A stretch of DNA of 64,000 nt from Plecoglossus altivelis (lineage: Eukaryota > Chordata > Actinopteri > Osmeriformes > Plecoglossidae). Made by a program: the position numbers and the translations under genes. The DNA lies in contig BROE01000003.1 of NCBI GenBank assembly GCA_036571765.1, forward strand, positions 10,809,223 through 10,873,222, written 5' to 3'. The first letter of the stretch is position 1, and the number at the start of each line of letters is the position of its first letter. This document shows, piece after piece, positions 47,554 to 60,529 of the stretch. The notes below the pieces were generated by a model. That model did not search any database. It was given only the letters and a program-made list of their open reading frames with translations, and was not told the origin of the DNA.

Positions 47554-50500
47554 GTGAGTGCAGCCTCACTTTGCAGCCAGCTCCCACAAACCGAACATCA
47601 AGTAGGATACCTTTTCTTGATTAAAGTATCATTTTTAGCTGTGACTATTATCTGTAGCTTCAGTCGATTGGTTGGTTGGGTGATTCATGCTTCAATATGG
47701 TTGCGGTTATTGCAAATTTACGCTTGTTAAATTAAACATGGTAGAGTTCAAATAGAAATAGCATGCATCCCTGCTTGATCTCAAGCCAGACTAACCAGAA
47801 TTTTTACTATAACTGAAATATTAATATATCCATCCCCATCTCACATTGCTATACTTGTCATACCCTACACTCATTTAATTTCTAACACCATCCAAGCAAA
47901 ATTCACTCCAGACCTTCTAGAACCTTCCTCATTGAAGTCCACTTACTCTTGAGGTCCGAGAGGCCTGAATCTGTAGGAATTTTGCCAAAGCGTCATTTCC
48001 TTTGATACTCTGCATTTTTGTTTATTCAAGCTCTTTCCTGTTGCTCCAGTCCTCTTAGACGAGGATGAGGAGATAGACCTCCAACTGCTGTATGCGTCAC
48101 TGGGTCACATGCAACAGCTTAGACTGAACACACGTCTGCCAAAGCCTTACCAGTTCTCACTTCTTGATATGTTCCCAGGACAACTGTGTTTGTTTATTTA
48201 TTTAACCATGTTTTCTTTTTAGTCTTCTCCTCGATGGTGCTTAGATCTGTCCACTGTATTTTCCACAATTCAGTACTTTTGCAAGCAGTTCAGCCCGAGA
48301 GCTTAACTAGATCTAGATCTTGAACTGATGTCAAAAACTGTTATGACTCTTTACAAAACATGTTATTCCTACCCCTGACCAAGTGGAGGTTCTCTCCCCT
48401 GGAGTGTCCTTGGCTATCACTGAGGTCTGTGGTGAAATGCCCAGATTTTGCAACCAACTCAATCAGATAAGAGCTCATCGAAATATATAATTTATACTTT
48501 TTTCTTCCTCTTTTATTACCCAGTTCCAGGTTAACATGAGTCATTTGTTAGCATAGAGGAAAATATTTTTAAATTTTTCTGTGTAAATGAAAACAGTGAT
48601 GGTGCCTGCTGCGCAGTGACACATGAAGTAACATTTATTAATGTCAGGGTAGTTGCTGTTAAGGGTTGAGATTCCTAAGACCCCCTCTGTAGAGAAGTAG
48701 CCCTTTCAGATCTGGTGAGCTGTTGGTAAGAGTGTTGTGAAATGTGGGCTAAAGGAGCCAGGGCATGTGATGAAAGGCGAGCTCTGGGAGACTGTTCTGA
48801 GGGTTATTTGAGTTCAGTCACTGTTCACACCAACCTGTATCACACCAGCCCTCTTTATCCTACAAGTCTGTCTTCTATTCAAGGTTCATGTGAGATGATT
48901 GCTGGTTTCGTCAAGATTGTTTCAGAGGGAATCCATCTAAACTGTAGTGAAAACCATTGTGAGACTTTGAGAGCCTGAGAAAGACAGACCGTCTGTTCAC
49001 TGGGTGGTTGTCAGCTTTACAGCACTTTATCTTTAACGTGGGAAATGTTGCAACTCTTCAGACACACCTAAGATCGATTCCAGTTCAGTGAGTTTGAGGC
49101 TATTGTTTGAGGCTTCTATCCACAACAGTGCGAGAACTGTTTCTCTGTGTTCTGGGGGGTAGGTGGAGCCCTGTTTTGATCTTGTTCCTATAGTAACAAG
49201 AGAATGATGGTCTAGTGCTGTTGTCTCTGGTTCTCTTGTGATGCTCCACTTCCTTCATGGGATCTACTTCCTGCACCGGTTGTCCACCAGAATTTACCAT
49301 CACCACAGTCACACTCTGTTGTTATCCACAACTTTGATGCACGTATTTATAATGATAGCAAATCAAATTTACAGTAGGGTAACAAATGTAATTTGCTTTG
49401 ATTGAGGATGTCTAATTTACACTAACAAAGTCAATCAATTAATGTGAATTTGTTATTATGGATGGTGGTGCAACTTGTCAGTTCTAAACCCCTCTCCTAA
49501 CTTATCTTATCAAATCTTTGTGTGTATTGTACTGCATGACACTTTATTCTGGATATAGAAGCCTATAATCCAAAATAAGCGTTATCTGCAATTTCGGTTT
49601 CAATTATTTGTCTACAAATGCCACCACTGAAATTGGAATGTGCAGTTCACCTCACACTTTTGGAAACTTGTCCTAACGGGGCCTAAATTAAACACAAAAT
49701 ACCACAAGACCAGTAACAGCAACACAACACAGCTATCTGAGATCACAGTTTTGCTCATTAGCAACGGAGACCTTGTGACCCAAGCTTAGCTTGTGATGTC
49801 TGTTTCTCTCCAGTTTTCTCTCATCACTGCGGAGGTTACTACAGCTCAGGGCACAGATGTTGTTCCCTCAGTCACTGTCTCTGAGGTAACCCTGTCCTGA
49901 CTGATGAAGGGGGGTTTTCTATAGAGTAACATAAAATCCGTCAGAAGGTTTCTTCCCTGTGCCTTTCCTCACCTCCTTCCTTTCTTTTTCATCCTCTCCC
50001 AGCATTTTCATCTTCATCTTTCATCTTTACATGCACGGCTCACTTTCATTTGCCTTGCTGCTAGCTAGCATCTTTCTCAATTTTTTATCACTTGTCTCGA
50101 TCTATCTCTTGGTCTCCATCTTTCCCCTTTTCTCTCTCATTTCTGTTTCTTTTTCTCTGACACTATCCCACCCTACCCCACTTTCTTTCTTGTTCTCTCT
50201 TCCTCTCTCTCTTTCCATATCACCCCACCCCACTCTCTTTCTGTATCCTTCCCTCCTGTCCTCGCCTCATGCCCTGCTCCACAGTGCAGATGACAGTCAG
50301 AATACAGGATTAGGATGCTGCAGGTTTTTGGGGCTTGGCTGCTGCGTGGTGTTGAGAAATAAGGCTGGATGAAGTGGAGGACGCCACAGTCCGTATGCCT
50401 GCATTTCTCTCCGTTTCCACACTCGTGCGTGAGTGCTGGGATATGTGGGCATGTAGGAGCTTGTTATTAGAAGGTGTTGTGTTGTATGTGCTTGGGCCTT

Positions 50501-50562
50501 TTTTTTATTTCTGGGTTTGTTTGTGTTTCTGTGTCAGATTCCACTATTTTTTGCCTTCTTCT

Positions 50563-50604
<42 letters not shown>

Positions 50605-50700
50605 CTCTGTCTCTATTTGTCTAAGATTTCTATTAGTGATGCCTTATTTTAGTGTTTGTTTGATGAGCTCTTTGAACTGTTGCTCATGTGTACTATCTGT

Positions 50701-50747
<47 letters not shown>

Positions 50748-53700
50748 CGCGTGTGCATGTGTGTGCACATGTGTGTGTCTATGTATTCGTGTCAGGCTGG
50801 TCCGGGGACACTTGCGATGGCCGCCGCTATCCAGGACTTTCAGAGGACGGAGGCCGACCGTCTCAACGAAGTTAAAGGCCACCTTGAAATTGCCTTACTA
50901 GAAAAGCACTTCTTACGTGAGTACTGGATATAATGCACCTTTTGACGATTGAAGGCTGTAAAATGTTGGTCAATGGTGTATTAATTGTGTGAATGTTGTT
51001 TCGTAACCCAAGTAAAAAATTGTGCCTTGACTTTACAATGGAGCCTCAGTTAGCTTGAATTAGTTTGGGTGTCGGATGGATGCGATAACTTTTCCCTTCA
51101 AGAAGGGAAAATGACAGCCTGAGATGATAAGAGCAATGTGTTAGCTGTGTTAGTGTGTTACTCAGTCATTTAAAGGTTGCTGCTTCTAAGAGCATATGGA
51201 AGACTGTGTAAGCTTGTGTGTGTGTGTACATTTAATGAATCTCACTCAGACCCTCTGCTTGGCCAGGAGATTATCTTTTTGGAGCAGCTCATCTGGGCCC
51301 TAGTGTCTAGTGATGTGGAGTGTTTAGATTGTGGGATTAGATCAGACTGTCTCATTTCCACTTCTCTGGCAGATGCACAGTGGTGTTATAAGTGCACCCA
51401 TGGTATTGTAAATGTAGGCAAAAATGTAGGCAAGAAATTATTGTTTGTTCATGGCTCCTGAGATGTGCTTTCTTAGCAACGTGGCAGACCAATCACCTCT
51501 GTCCTCTGAAGGACTGTAGAATTGCACGTCTTACACTTGGCCTTCTGCTATACGTTCCCTCCACTGCAAAAGGAATAAAAGGTAAACGGTACATTAAAGT
51601 GCAGAAGATAATAAAGATGCGACGTGCACACAGTACAAAACATGCACCTCGCATTACCTGGAAACGTGTTGGTCTTTTCCTTATGCTAGCTCAGAGTGCT
51701 TGTCTCGTGTTCTCAGGAAACTGGTGGTATCTGGCCTCCCTGTCAAAGCTTAGCTCCCTCAGGGTCCATCTGAAGTGGGGTCAGCAGGGTGGTCTGGTCT
51801 TCAGGTCACAATCCAGCCACCTCTGTCTGGCGCCAGAGGGAATCGGGTAAAGTGGTCTGTAGTCTGCGTTCCAGATGAGGTGCCTGGCAGACGTAGCTTC
51901 TATTATATGAAATTGTGCGGCAAAAACAAAGATGGAAAGCTTAATTGTATACAGTTATTTCTAGTTGTGCTAAGGTGGGGAGTGTGGGGGTGATGTGTGG
52001 GTTGTAAAGTTACAGGCAGAAAGCAAAGCGATAAAGAACTGAGAAACATAAAACACCTTAATACTGCAGAGCCCGTGCAACAATCCAGGATATAGGAAAC
52101 ACAGTGATTTCCCAGGTTGGATGTAAATCCAGCTGTCTGGACGAGGGGATCCTGACTTCCTGAGAGACTGGTGAGGAGACAGGTGATTGGGCGAATAAGG
52201 AGCTTTGTGCTCCTTAGTCTGCTGTGATGAGTCAGAGACCTGCAGTGCAGAGCTGAGCTAGGGAGGGGGGGTAGGGGTAGGATGGGGGGATTTGAGGTCT
52301 TGCGTTGCACTGTGTTGGCAGTCCTCTGCTTATCCCAGTGACCTGGACTTCTTTTCAATTAGCGTGCTCGTGGCGCTCCGGATTTACCTGCAGCGCAGGG
52401 AAGACGACGTAGGTCCGCGTGAGTCTGCGTATGACGAGAAGGCGAGGGTATTTGAAAGCTGGCGCAGACCGGCTATGTGTGTTTTCTGTGTTCGCATCGA
52501 AGGCTTGTGGTTTCCTGAGCTACACTTGCAGACTCAGTCATGTGTCCAGATTTATTATGTAAATACGCAGTTAAAACCCTGCCACATACGCCCTCACACA
52601 GACACATGCACGCACACACGTTCCCACACACGGTCATGTGTTTATCCACATGCTCCTGCTTCTTCTCTGATCAATAGAAGGCAATCTGGCCTGTGGTCGA
52701 TACGATTGTTAGACAGTACGCTGCGTAACCTGTTATTATCGGACTGCGCTACTGTGGGTGTTTACATCCCACACCAGAATGCTGTTTGTTACAGAAAGCC
52801 CACGGACATCAATATCTTCACCTGCTTGCTGTGCTACATCCTTCTGCCTTTAGAGCCTGAGCAGCTTGTTTTTGATGGTGCTGCCTGTCTGACCAGCTCC
52901 AGCTGGGCTGCTCGGCAGCTGAGGGAGCGGCAGGAAGGCGTCTGAACGCGCCGCCCTTTCGACCCGTTTGGAGCTATGAGGCGGCTTTTGGTTTTCTCTT
53001 GTCCCGTCCGTCCTTCAGGTGCTTAGACTCTGGGGGGATTTCACGATGCACATAAGGAAACAAGTGCACGTGTTTGTCTTCCAAACCTGCTTCTGTCAAC
53101 TGCGAGTACACCCAAGGTCAACAGGGGACCTTTCCATCGCAGCTGCAACTAAAAGCAACGGGTTATTATTAGCCTGAGACCTTATATAAGCCTCCCCACA
53201 CGACCCAACCACAAGAAAGCCAGGTATTGACTGGACAGCTTGGTGTCACTGGAATGACCTGCCCCGGGATGGACAGAGCAGACGGAAGCGTTAGTGTGTG
53301 TCCCTGGACTGCTTGTTCCGGAGCCTTCCCCAGGAGTGTTCACAGTGTCCTGTCCTTTTGACTCTTTGTCCACATATTTAGTTACGTTGGTTGGGAACCA
53401 CACTGGGTTTTCATGCTGTGCTACTGTCTGGTTGGGTGATGTATGGTCTGCCTGATATCCAGGGCACCTAGGCTGTCTCTCAAAGGGCCTTCATAATTTA
53501 CATACATTTATCAATTTTGCAGACGCTTCTAGCGTCGTCAACGTGACATTCAGGAAAGAAAGAATGGCCGAATATCCAGGGTCAAAAGTGCAGAGTTCTA
53601 CAGTATTGCTGCCCTCAGAGCTCAGGAACAGTCTGTTCTAATCTTGACATGACCTACCACCAAGACCTGGGGTTGATCTACTGATCGTTATCGAGTGTCT

Positions 53701-56700
53701 AGCTTGAACGGTAGCCTCATACAAGCAATCTTGCTCCATTCAAGACGCCGCACTAGAATGTTTTTTTCCGTTGAGATGTTTGTGTTGATAGTCCTACAAA
53801 AGCCACTAATGATGTAGCAAGTTCCTATCATACCTACACTTTCCCTTTGTATGACTGTCAGAAAGTATATTGCTCATACACATACAGTTGCTTAACCAAA
53901 CTGTGTAGAACATACTAATTTGTACTGTTCTAGTACTTTAGTGTTGATTGGGAGAAAAAAAAGGAATGTTTAGGCTTAAGGTTCCAGCCCCAGGCTTTTA
54001 GGTCCTTTAAGAATGGTAAAGCTGCAACTCATGTGGCAGATGAGGGTTTAACACAGCTATCCAGCTCTGTCCCGTCACTGGAGCAAACCGGTTTTGGGTG
54101 GTGTCCAGGTGCCGGTAGCTCCGAGCCTGACAAGAAGAGAGTGTAAAAAAAACACCTGATGTCCGTTCCTGAATGACTTCACGGCAAGATACCCGAGGAA
54201 TCTCCTTTACGTCAGCTGACTGGCTGGCTGTTTAATGACCGTGATGGAAAACTGCTCAGGGGGAAAGACGGAAATAGACGCTGACAGGCTTTATGTATTT
54301 ATTCAGACAGGGATGCTGAAGGGATGGGTTTTTAATGGGTCCTCCTGTGATGTTCCTGAATGTACTCGTAATAATATCACATCAAATATTTATCAGGCTG
54401 TAAAGCCATTGCTCAGAATCTGCCTTGTCAATGACAGTTTCATAGACAGGAATAGTTGACCAAAAAACCTTTGGACAGTACATCTTTGCTGTTCTACGTA
54501 GCTGGTCACACCCTCCATTGGCACATCAAAAACACCTGCAGATGAGTACTGAACTTGTCAGACATAATGACAAAGCACCGCCCACCAACACGACAAACCA
54601 GCCACACCAGCACGGTTGAAAATGTCATCCTGTACAGTGCTGTTGCAGCAAAGCCGCAAGTTTTTACGTAATCATCTAGAGCAACAAAACGTTATGCGGC
54701 CCACTTTCGCTCGTTACCGGTCTGCTACAGACAAAGACCAGATTTAATGGCAAATTTCATATTTTATGCAGGATGTTAATATACCTTTCAATGAATCAAT
54801 CAATTCCATACGAGATATATTGATTGCAGTGAGCGTTGAAAACATTCCAGCTACGGTGCCGTCTAAAGAACATGACTTTCATAAGGGATATCAACAGCCT
54901 GATGTTGACACCTGATACACTTTTTTTTCCTCACCAGCTGTTTTAGACCTAAAAAATATTGACACTTGTAGTCTGATTATCTTCACCGAGTCTAGTGTTA
55001 ACAGTCTGTATTCATACCCTGGGAATAGCTGGAAGGCCTTCTTCTTCTCGCACTTAACCTGACGTGTGCCTCTCTCCTGCTTCAGAGCCAATCACCTTCT
55101 GGCCCCATCTACTCCATATGAGGAAGTCCCCCCGAACGGTACGATCCCTACAGCTGACTGAATAGTGAATAGGCCTGCTTGTACCACTGTTCCCTGCCAT
55201 GTCCTCAGGCTTGGGAAGCCATGCGTGTGATGGGAGTCTGCAAACTGGCCCGCGCATGGTCAAACCAAGGCCTCTATGCTAATGTTAGCGCTTACATAAG
55301 TATCTGGGACGTCTGTTTGCTGCTCCCCCGTGCCCCATCAGAGCCCCTGTGCCAGGCCAGCATACAGTATATATTGTCCATTCAGAAAAAGCAATCAGTC
55401 ATGGAGTGGTGGCGTTGGATAGAAAATGCTGGGGGCCCTTGTGCTATCCAGGTCATAGCTAGTGATGTCAGATTGAGAATTGGAGGCTTAGAACAAAAAG
55501 GGGGGAGGTGGTTGTAACTCAGGGATCACATAAGGTTTATCAGATGTTACCTGTGAAATCCCTTGCTGGACCCCTTCAGTTTTGATCCTGGTTATCAACC
55601 TTAGCTGGACGTTGTAGTTCTGGTGTGAATTACTGAATCCCCCCCTCCCCCCCTCCCCAATTCTTCCAAGCAGTGACAAGGCCTAAAAAATGTGAATCTG
55701 ATTCAATGTTTACGATTCACTATTTGTATAACAGATGCTTTCTGACATCGCTTTCTTACAGAAACAGAGCATAAGGTTTTTCTACTGGTGTGCATGCAAG
55801 TGTGTGAAGAAGACTCACAGGCATGCACACCCGCCATTTTTCTGTTGTGACATTAGGGACCAGGATGTGGTTGAGTTGCAATGGCTCGATCCAGAAGAGC
55901 TGTTGCTACAGGAAACAAAATGTGAGATGGAGGTGCTTGGTGGTGAGAGCACACTTCCTGCTACGGCTGAGTCATCCTGTCCAGGCATCTAAATTAAGAA
56001 CTATCACCTACTTGCTAGAGCTCCTTGATTTGGGGAGCTTGGTGAGGGGACAGGTGGAAATTGCAGTGAGCAACAGGGCTTTGGAGCCCTGCTTCCGATC
56101 TCTGTCTTGGATCCATCAACTCCTATCACTTACTATCAGTTATCCTTCTCTTTGTTCTCTGTGTCTCTCTCTCTGATGATGAGGAGGATATTGGTTTCAG
56201 AACTGAAGGCAGGTCCGTCCACAAAATCTGGTTCAATATATATCTTGATGACGGATGGGGAGAAGACAGTTATTGCACTTTTCTTTGCCACTGTATCTCT
56301 GGAAGGTTGGTTATGTGCTGTTTTCTCCATATTTTTCGAGATTTTAGCCATTCTTTTGTGCAGAGTCACAATGAGCTGATAGAGGCAACATCTTTATCGA
56401 GCCCCATGTCTCTTAAGACCCCACCAGTCAAGTCTGGGCAGATCACAGCACAATGGTGCTAAGCACATCTATGATCCTGGGCCCTAGTGGTGCGATGACA
56501 TCACAGACAATGAAGAATTGACAGTTACCTCGCTGAACATCCTTGCTGATTCAACTGGGTGCTCTGGGACTGTGGGCGTGATGAATATTTATGGCCTGTT
56601 ATGCTGTAGTTCAGACTTGGACGTCTATGTGTTAGAGGTTGCTAAGACGACAGTGTCCCCTGTCAGGCTGTTGTTGTTGCTCTTTTTCTTTTTCTTCTGT

Positions 56701-59700
56701 GGTGTGCTATTGCTACTGATGCCCATATATTTGTCTCTTGGTGAACAGATGAGGACATTTTTACACCTATATAAAATAGAAAGGCGTTAAACCGTCAGTA
56801 CTTTATATCTGGTGGTCTAACGATAAAGTTAATTAGGGTAAATGTCCTTTGCAGTGTACATGAACTAAATGTCATAAATCAAGGGAAAACTCTCTGTTTT
56901 TGACATTTAACATGACAACCACGTATCTGTAGGAAGAGCTAGTTTGCTCTTCTGAAAAGGCTTAGCTTAGCTTTGAGAGAGCAGCTGCCTCAGTTGAAGA
57001 ATTGGTTAGCGTTATCTAGGCTTATAGAAGGGTGATTATCCTTCTGTATAGTACCTTTGGTGGTAGGAAGGGAAGCTGTTGGCTGTGGAACTTCCTTACA
57101 TAACTAGTGGGAGTATTGAATACTCATAAATGACTGAAACTGGAAATCCCGTAGATTAGGTGAAGATGTACTCTTGAAATTCATGGGCGATTGCCATGTA
57201 TGCTACAGTCCTTGCAACTGACCTGAAAAACTCCTCCCTGACACTTTTCTAGATATTCTTCAGAATGTAGAAGTAGAAAGTTTCATCAAGTATGAGACAA
57301 CTGCACAATGACACATTTGTACAAGACGACATTTGCACTATGTTGCCTTATTTGTATATATGCATATTGTAGCCCTTTTATATTTCATTTTATTCTAGGT
57401 TGTTAACATTTGACCCCATAGTAGACTTAGTTAGATAGTACCTTTAGTATTAGACTTGTACCCTACTTTTTAAAGATTCCTATTTCTGCAAACTTTCATA
57501 GCGAAATAAAACCCATTCTGATTCTGATTGGATGGTATGTCTAAAGCTCCAATTCAACTTTAAATTCACAGTTAATCATCGTCGTTACATTGTACAATTG
57601 TTGCAGTTTAGTAATGGAGACCTGTATTTGCAGAGCAAGATTGTCGAGGTCACTTCCTGTTAGACCCATGCTCAAACATGCTAAACAGGATGTTGTCTTT
57701 TGAGTACTCGCTCAGTTTGAAGCCTCTCTGGTATCTAGCGTGCCCTAGCTTGTCTGGCACCAGGCTCCCTGCACCACCTGACCTGCCAGGAATGAGAAAT
57801 GTCTGTAAAGTAAATCTCTGTGTTTAAGGTTAGTTTTCTTTGATGACGTAATTTCACTCCATTATCTAAAGTGAAATGTTCACATTTGACAACTTGATGG
57901 CTACTAATGAAAAGTAGAATACATGGATAAAGAATTATAATACATTTCTATAGTTACCAACCTGGTTGGAGATTTTTGGAAAAATCATGAATTTCTTAAG
58001 CGCTGTTGTGTTGATTACAATCAGATAAATCAGCTAGTGTATTATTATTTGGTCATGTAGGCCTATTATATACACTTAATCATTCACATATTGTTTTCTG
58101 TCTGTGATTGTCTTTGCCTGCCTATAATAACGATCTCTGGTCATTGGTCATAGACAATAATGGGAATTTTCATGTTGAGGTATTATACAAAGAACTTTCT
58201 TCCCGAAGAGTGAATGCGTTGATGGTGGTGACTGTCGTTGCACGGAGGCAGTGCTGAATTATTAACTGCAGCGCTGTTGTCCTGTGTAACCTTCTGATAA
58301 AAGTGTAACACAAAGCTCTCCTGACAGCCTGGCTGAAGCACTGATGTCCCTTACCAAAGTTCAGACGAATGGATGTGTAGGCTGGGGCTGTTTGAGATCC
58401 ATTTCCGTCACGGATCTCATGATTTCATTCCTGTTCCCCATCCCTCTCAACTCTCATGCCTCATGTGGTTCCCTCCTCCTTTCGATCTCATTCATCCCTT
58501 CCATCCTTTCTCCTCTGCCCGCGTCCTTTCTCCATCCTGTCTCCCTCGACAACCTGTTCACCTGTTCCCCTGTTTTATTCTCCCTTCATCTGTTTACAGC
58601 TCACCCCATCCCTGGTCTTTGCTGCCCAGACTCATGGCTGGTGTGTTATCAGACTGCAGGAGCTCACAAAGTGCACCCTATTGTGTGTCTGTGTGTGTTT
58701 GTACTTTTTGTGCGCACCTGCCTGCATGCTTGTGCGTGTGTTTGTACGTGATCAGGACAGCGAGTCCCAGAGCGGGTCGGTGCCAGGCTAAGTCAGTCCC
58801 TCCCCAATGGGAAACAGCCTCTAATCCACAGCACTCTCTCCAGAGGTTGCTTAGCTGACCTGACCCAAATCAGCTTCTGCAGCCCTGGTCAGGCCCCAAT
58901 GCCTGTGACACGTGAATCAGTAAGCCAGAGTGTTTGGAGGTTGAGATACAGTGGGTCTATACTTGGCACAGCAATGTCTTGGAATCCTGAATCTGGTATT
59001 TGCCATTTCTAATTCTGCTCACGATTTATTGATTAGCGTATGTTTTTGTTTTGGACCAGGTTGGGCCTGGTTCTAATGCTTTTTCATGCTCAGCTTGTCT
59101 AAGCCACTGAGAAGAGACATAGAGAAAGTGTCATCATGGAATACCCCTCTTTTGTATCCCTTCATACCTCTATCTGACTATCAGATATCATCCCTTTAAG
59201 GTTTTAGGCATCATCCCTTTAAGATAATCCTGTCTCCTCCTGGCTGTGTAGTCTGAGAATGCATGACCCATTACAATGATGAAGTAGACCTATGTGATCT
59301 GTGCCAGCTTATTCATTTTTAATGACTGCTAACAGGTGCTAAATGAGTCCAGCTTTTGCACACCAGAATATATCCTGTCTCTCTCTCTCTCTCTCTCTTC
59401 TCCCTCTTCTCCCTCTTCTCCCTCTTCTCCCTCTTCTCCCTCTTCTCCCTCTTCTGTTAGATAGAAAGTCATAAAAAGGGTTGTTGTTGTATGGTAGTAA
59501 CTGGAACTCACCCAGTCCATAGATTCAAACAAACATGTTGATGTGTTTATGGGCATCATAAGTAGTATGTGGTTGTGAGGTGTCATATATGTAGTATGTG
59601 TTTGTGGGGTATCATATGTAGTATGTGGTTGTGAGGTATGGTGGGTCCCCGTAATCATCTTGCTTCCAGTTGAGCGGTTTCATGATTTTAGTATACGTGT

Positions 59701-60498
59701 CGCTGTTTGCTCTGGATAGCCTAAATTATTGTACACCTTGATGGATAATATGTTTACTTGTTTTTTTGTGTTGTACATAATTTGATCTCAGTGTGATTGC
59801 GAGACTTCAAGTGACCCATGAGGGCTCGGTATATTGGAACAAGCAGAATCGGCTTGTTATTGCTTGCATGATGTTAAATCGTTCCTTGTTACCTCTCACT
59901 GCCACTCTTATAACAAGTAAGCCTGCATGTGTATGCGTGTGTGTGTATACATGTATAGGCTATAAACAGAAAGTACCCTTCTCAAGTACTGTGTATATAT
60001 ACACACATGAAATGTGAGACCATTTTTGTTCTTTAAATAACCATGTTCTATTCTCGACAGGATGTCTTGCTAATGACACAGCGACCGCTCTTGATGATAG
60101 TCTAGTCTCTTAGAGGCAGAGGAACTGCCACTTTTAAATCTCTGACTGCAATGTGCTTCACAGAGGAGGAGCTGAGGAAACTCAGAGAAGAAACCAACGT
60201 GGACACCCTGAAACAGGAGCTGGAGAAGGAGCGCTCCAAGAGGTTGGACCTGGAGCAGAAAATGAGCGAGGTGCTGAGAACGAGGTAGCCTTCCAAGTCC
60301 CGCCCCTCCTCTCTTCTGGCTTCCAAAAGGGCCCCTACGCCACACACCGACACAGCTCGACAGCTATCACCATGACACAGTTCATCCCACAGAAGGTGCA
60401 CTCCACTCAGAGTATGCTGACAAGGAGACTGTCAGTGTGTGTCTGTGCATACGTCTGGGTTTGGAGCTAGTGAGAGTGACATCAGAACTCATACAATG

Positions 60499-60529
<31 letters not shown>

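Larger units (their letters stand above)
50917..60163 (+). other. gramd4: gramd4 intron (9.2 kb)
   Basis: No exon of another gene is recognised. Contents: a degenerate repeat near 53,480-53,760, a LINE 3' end at 57,300-57,530, a pyrimidine-rich stretch at 58,440-58,600 and minisatellites at 59.4-59.6 kb. Long open frames (52,292-52,945; 55,823-56,176; 58,344-58,858) lack domains. Confidence 0.65.

Noticed and set aside
48030..48222. Stop-free stretch reading VLLDEDEEIDLQLLYASLG in the first gramd4 intron
   Set aside because: Not part of the GRAMD4 protein I recognise. A cag precedes it, but no donor or frame link was convincing.
52292..52945. A 217-aa plus-strand frame in the 9.2-kb intron
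   Set aside because: No recognisable domain, contains low-complexity His/Thr runs from CA repeats, and has no exon borders matching gramd4.
58344..58858. Three overlapping plus-strand frames of 111-161 aa
   Set aside because: All three frames are open at once because the region is pyrimidine-rich; no family match.
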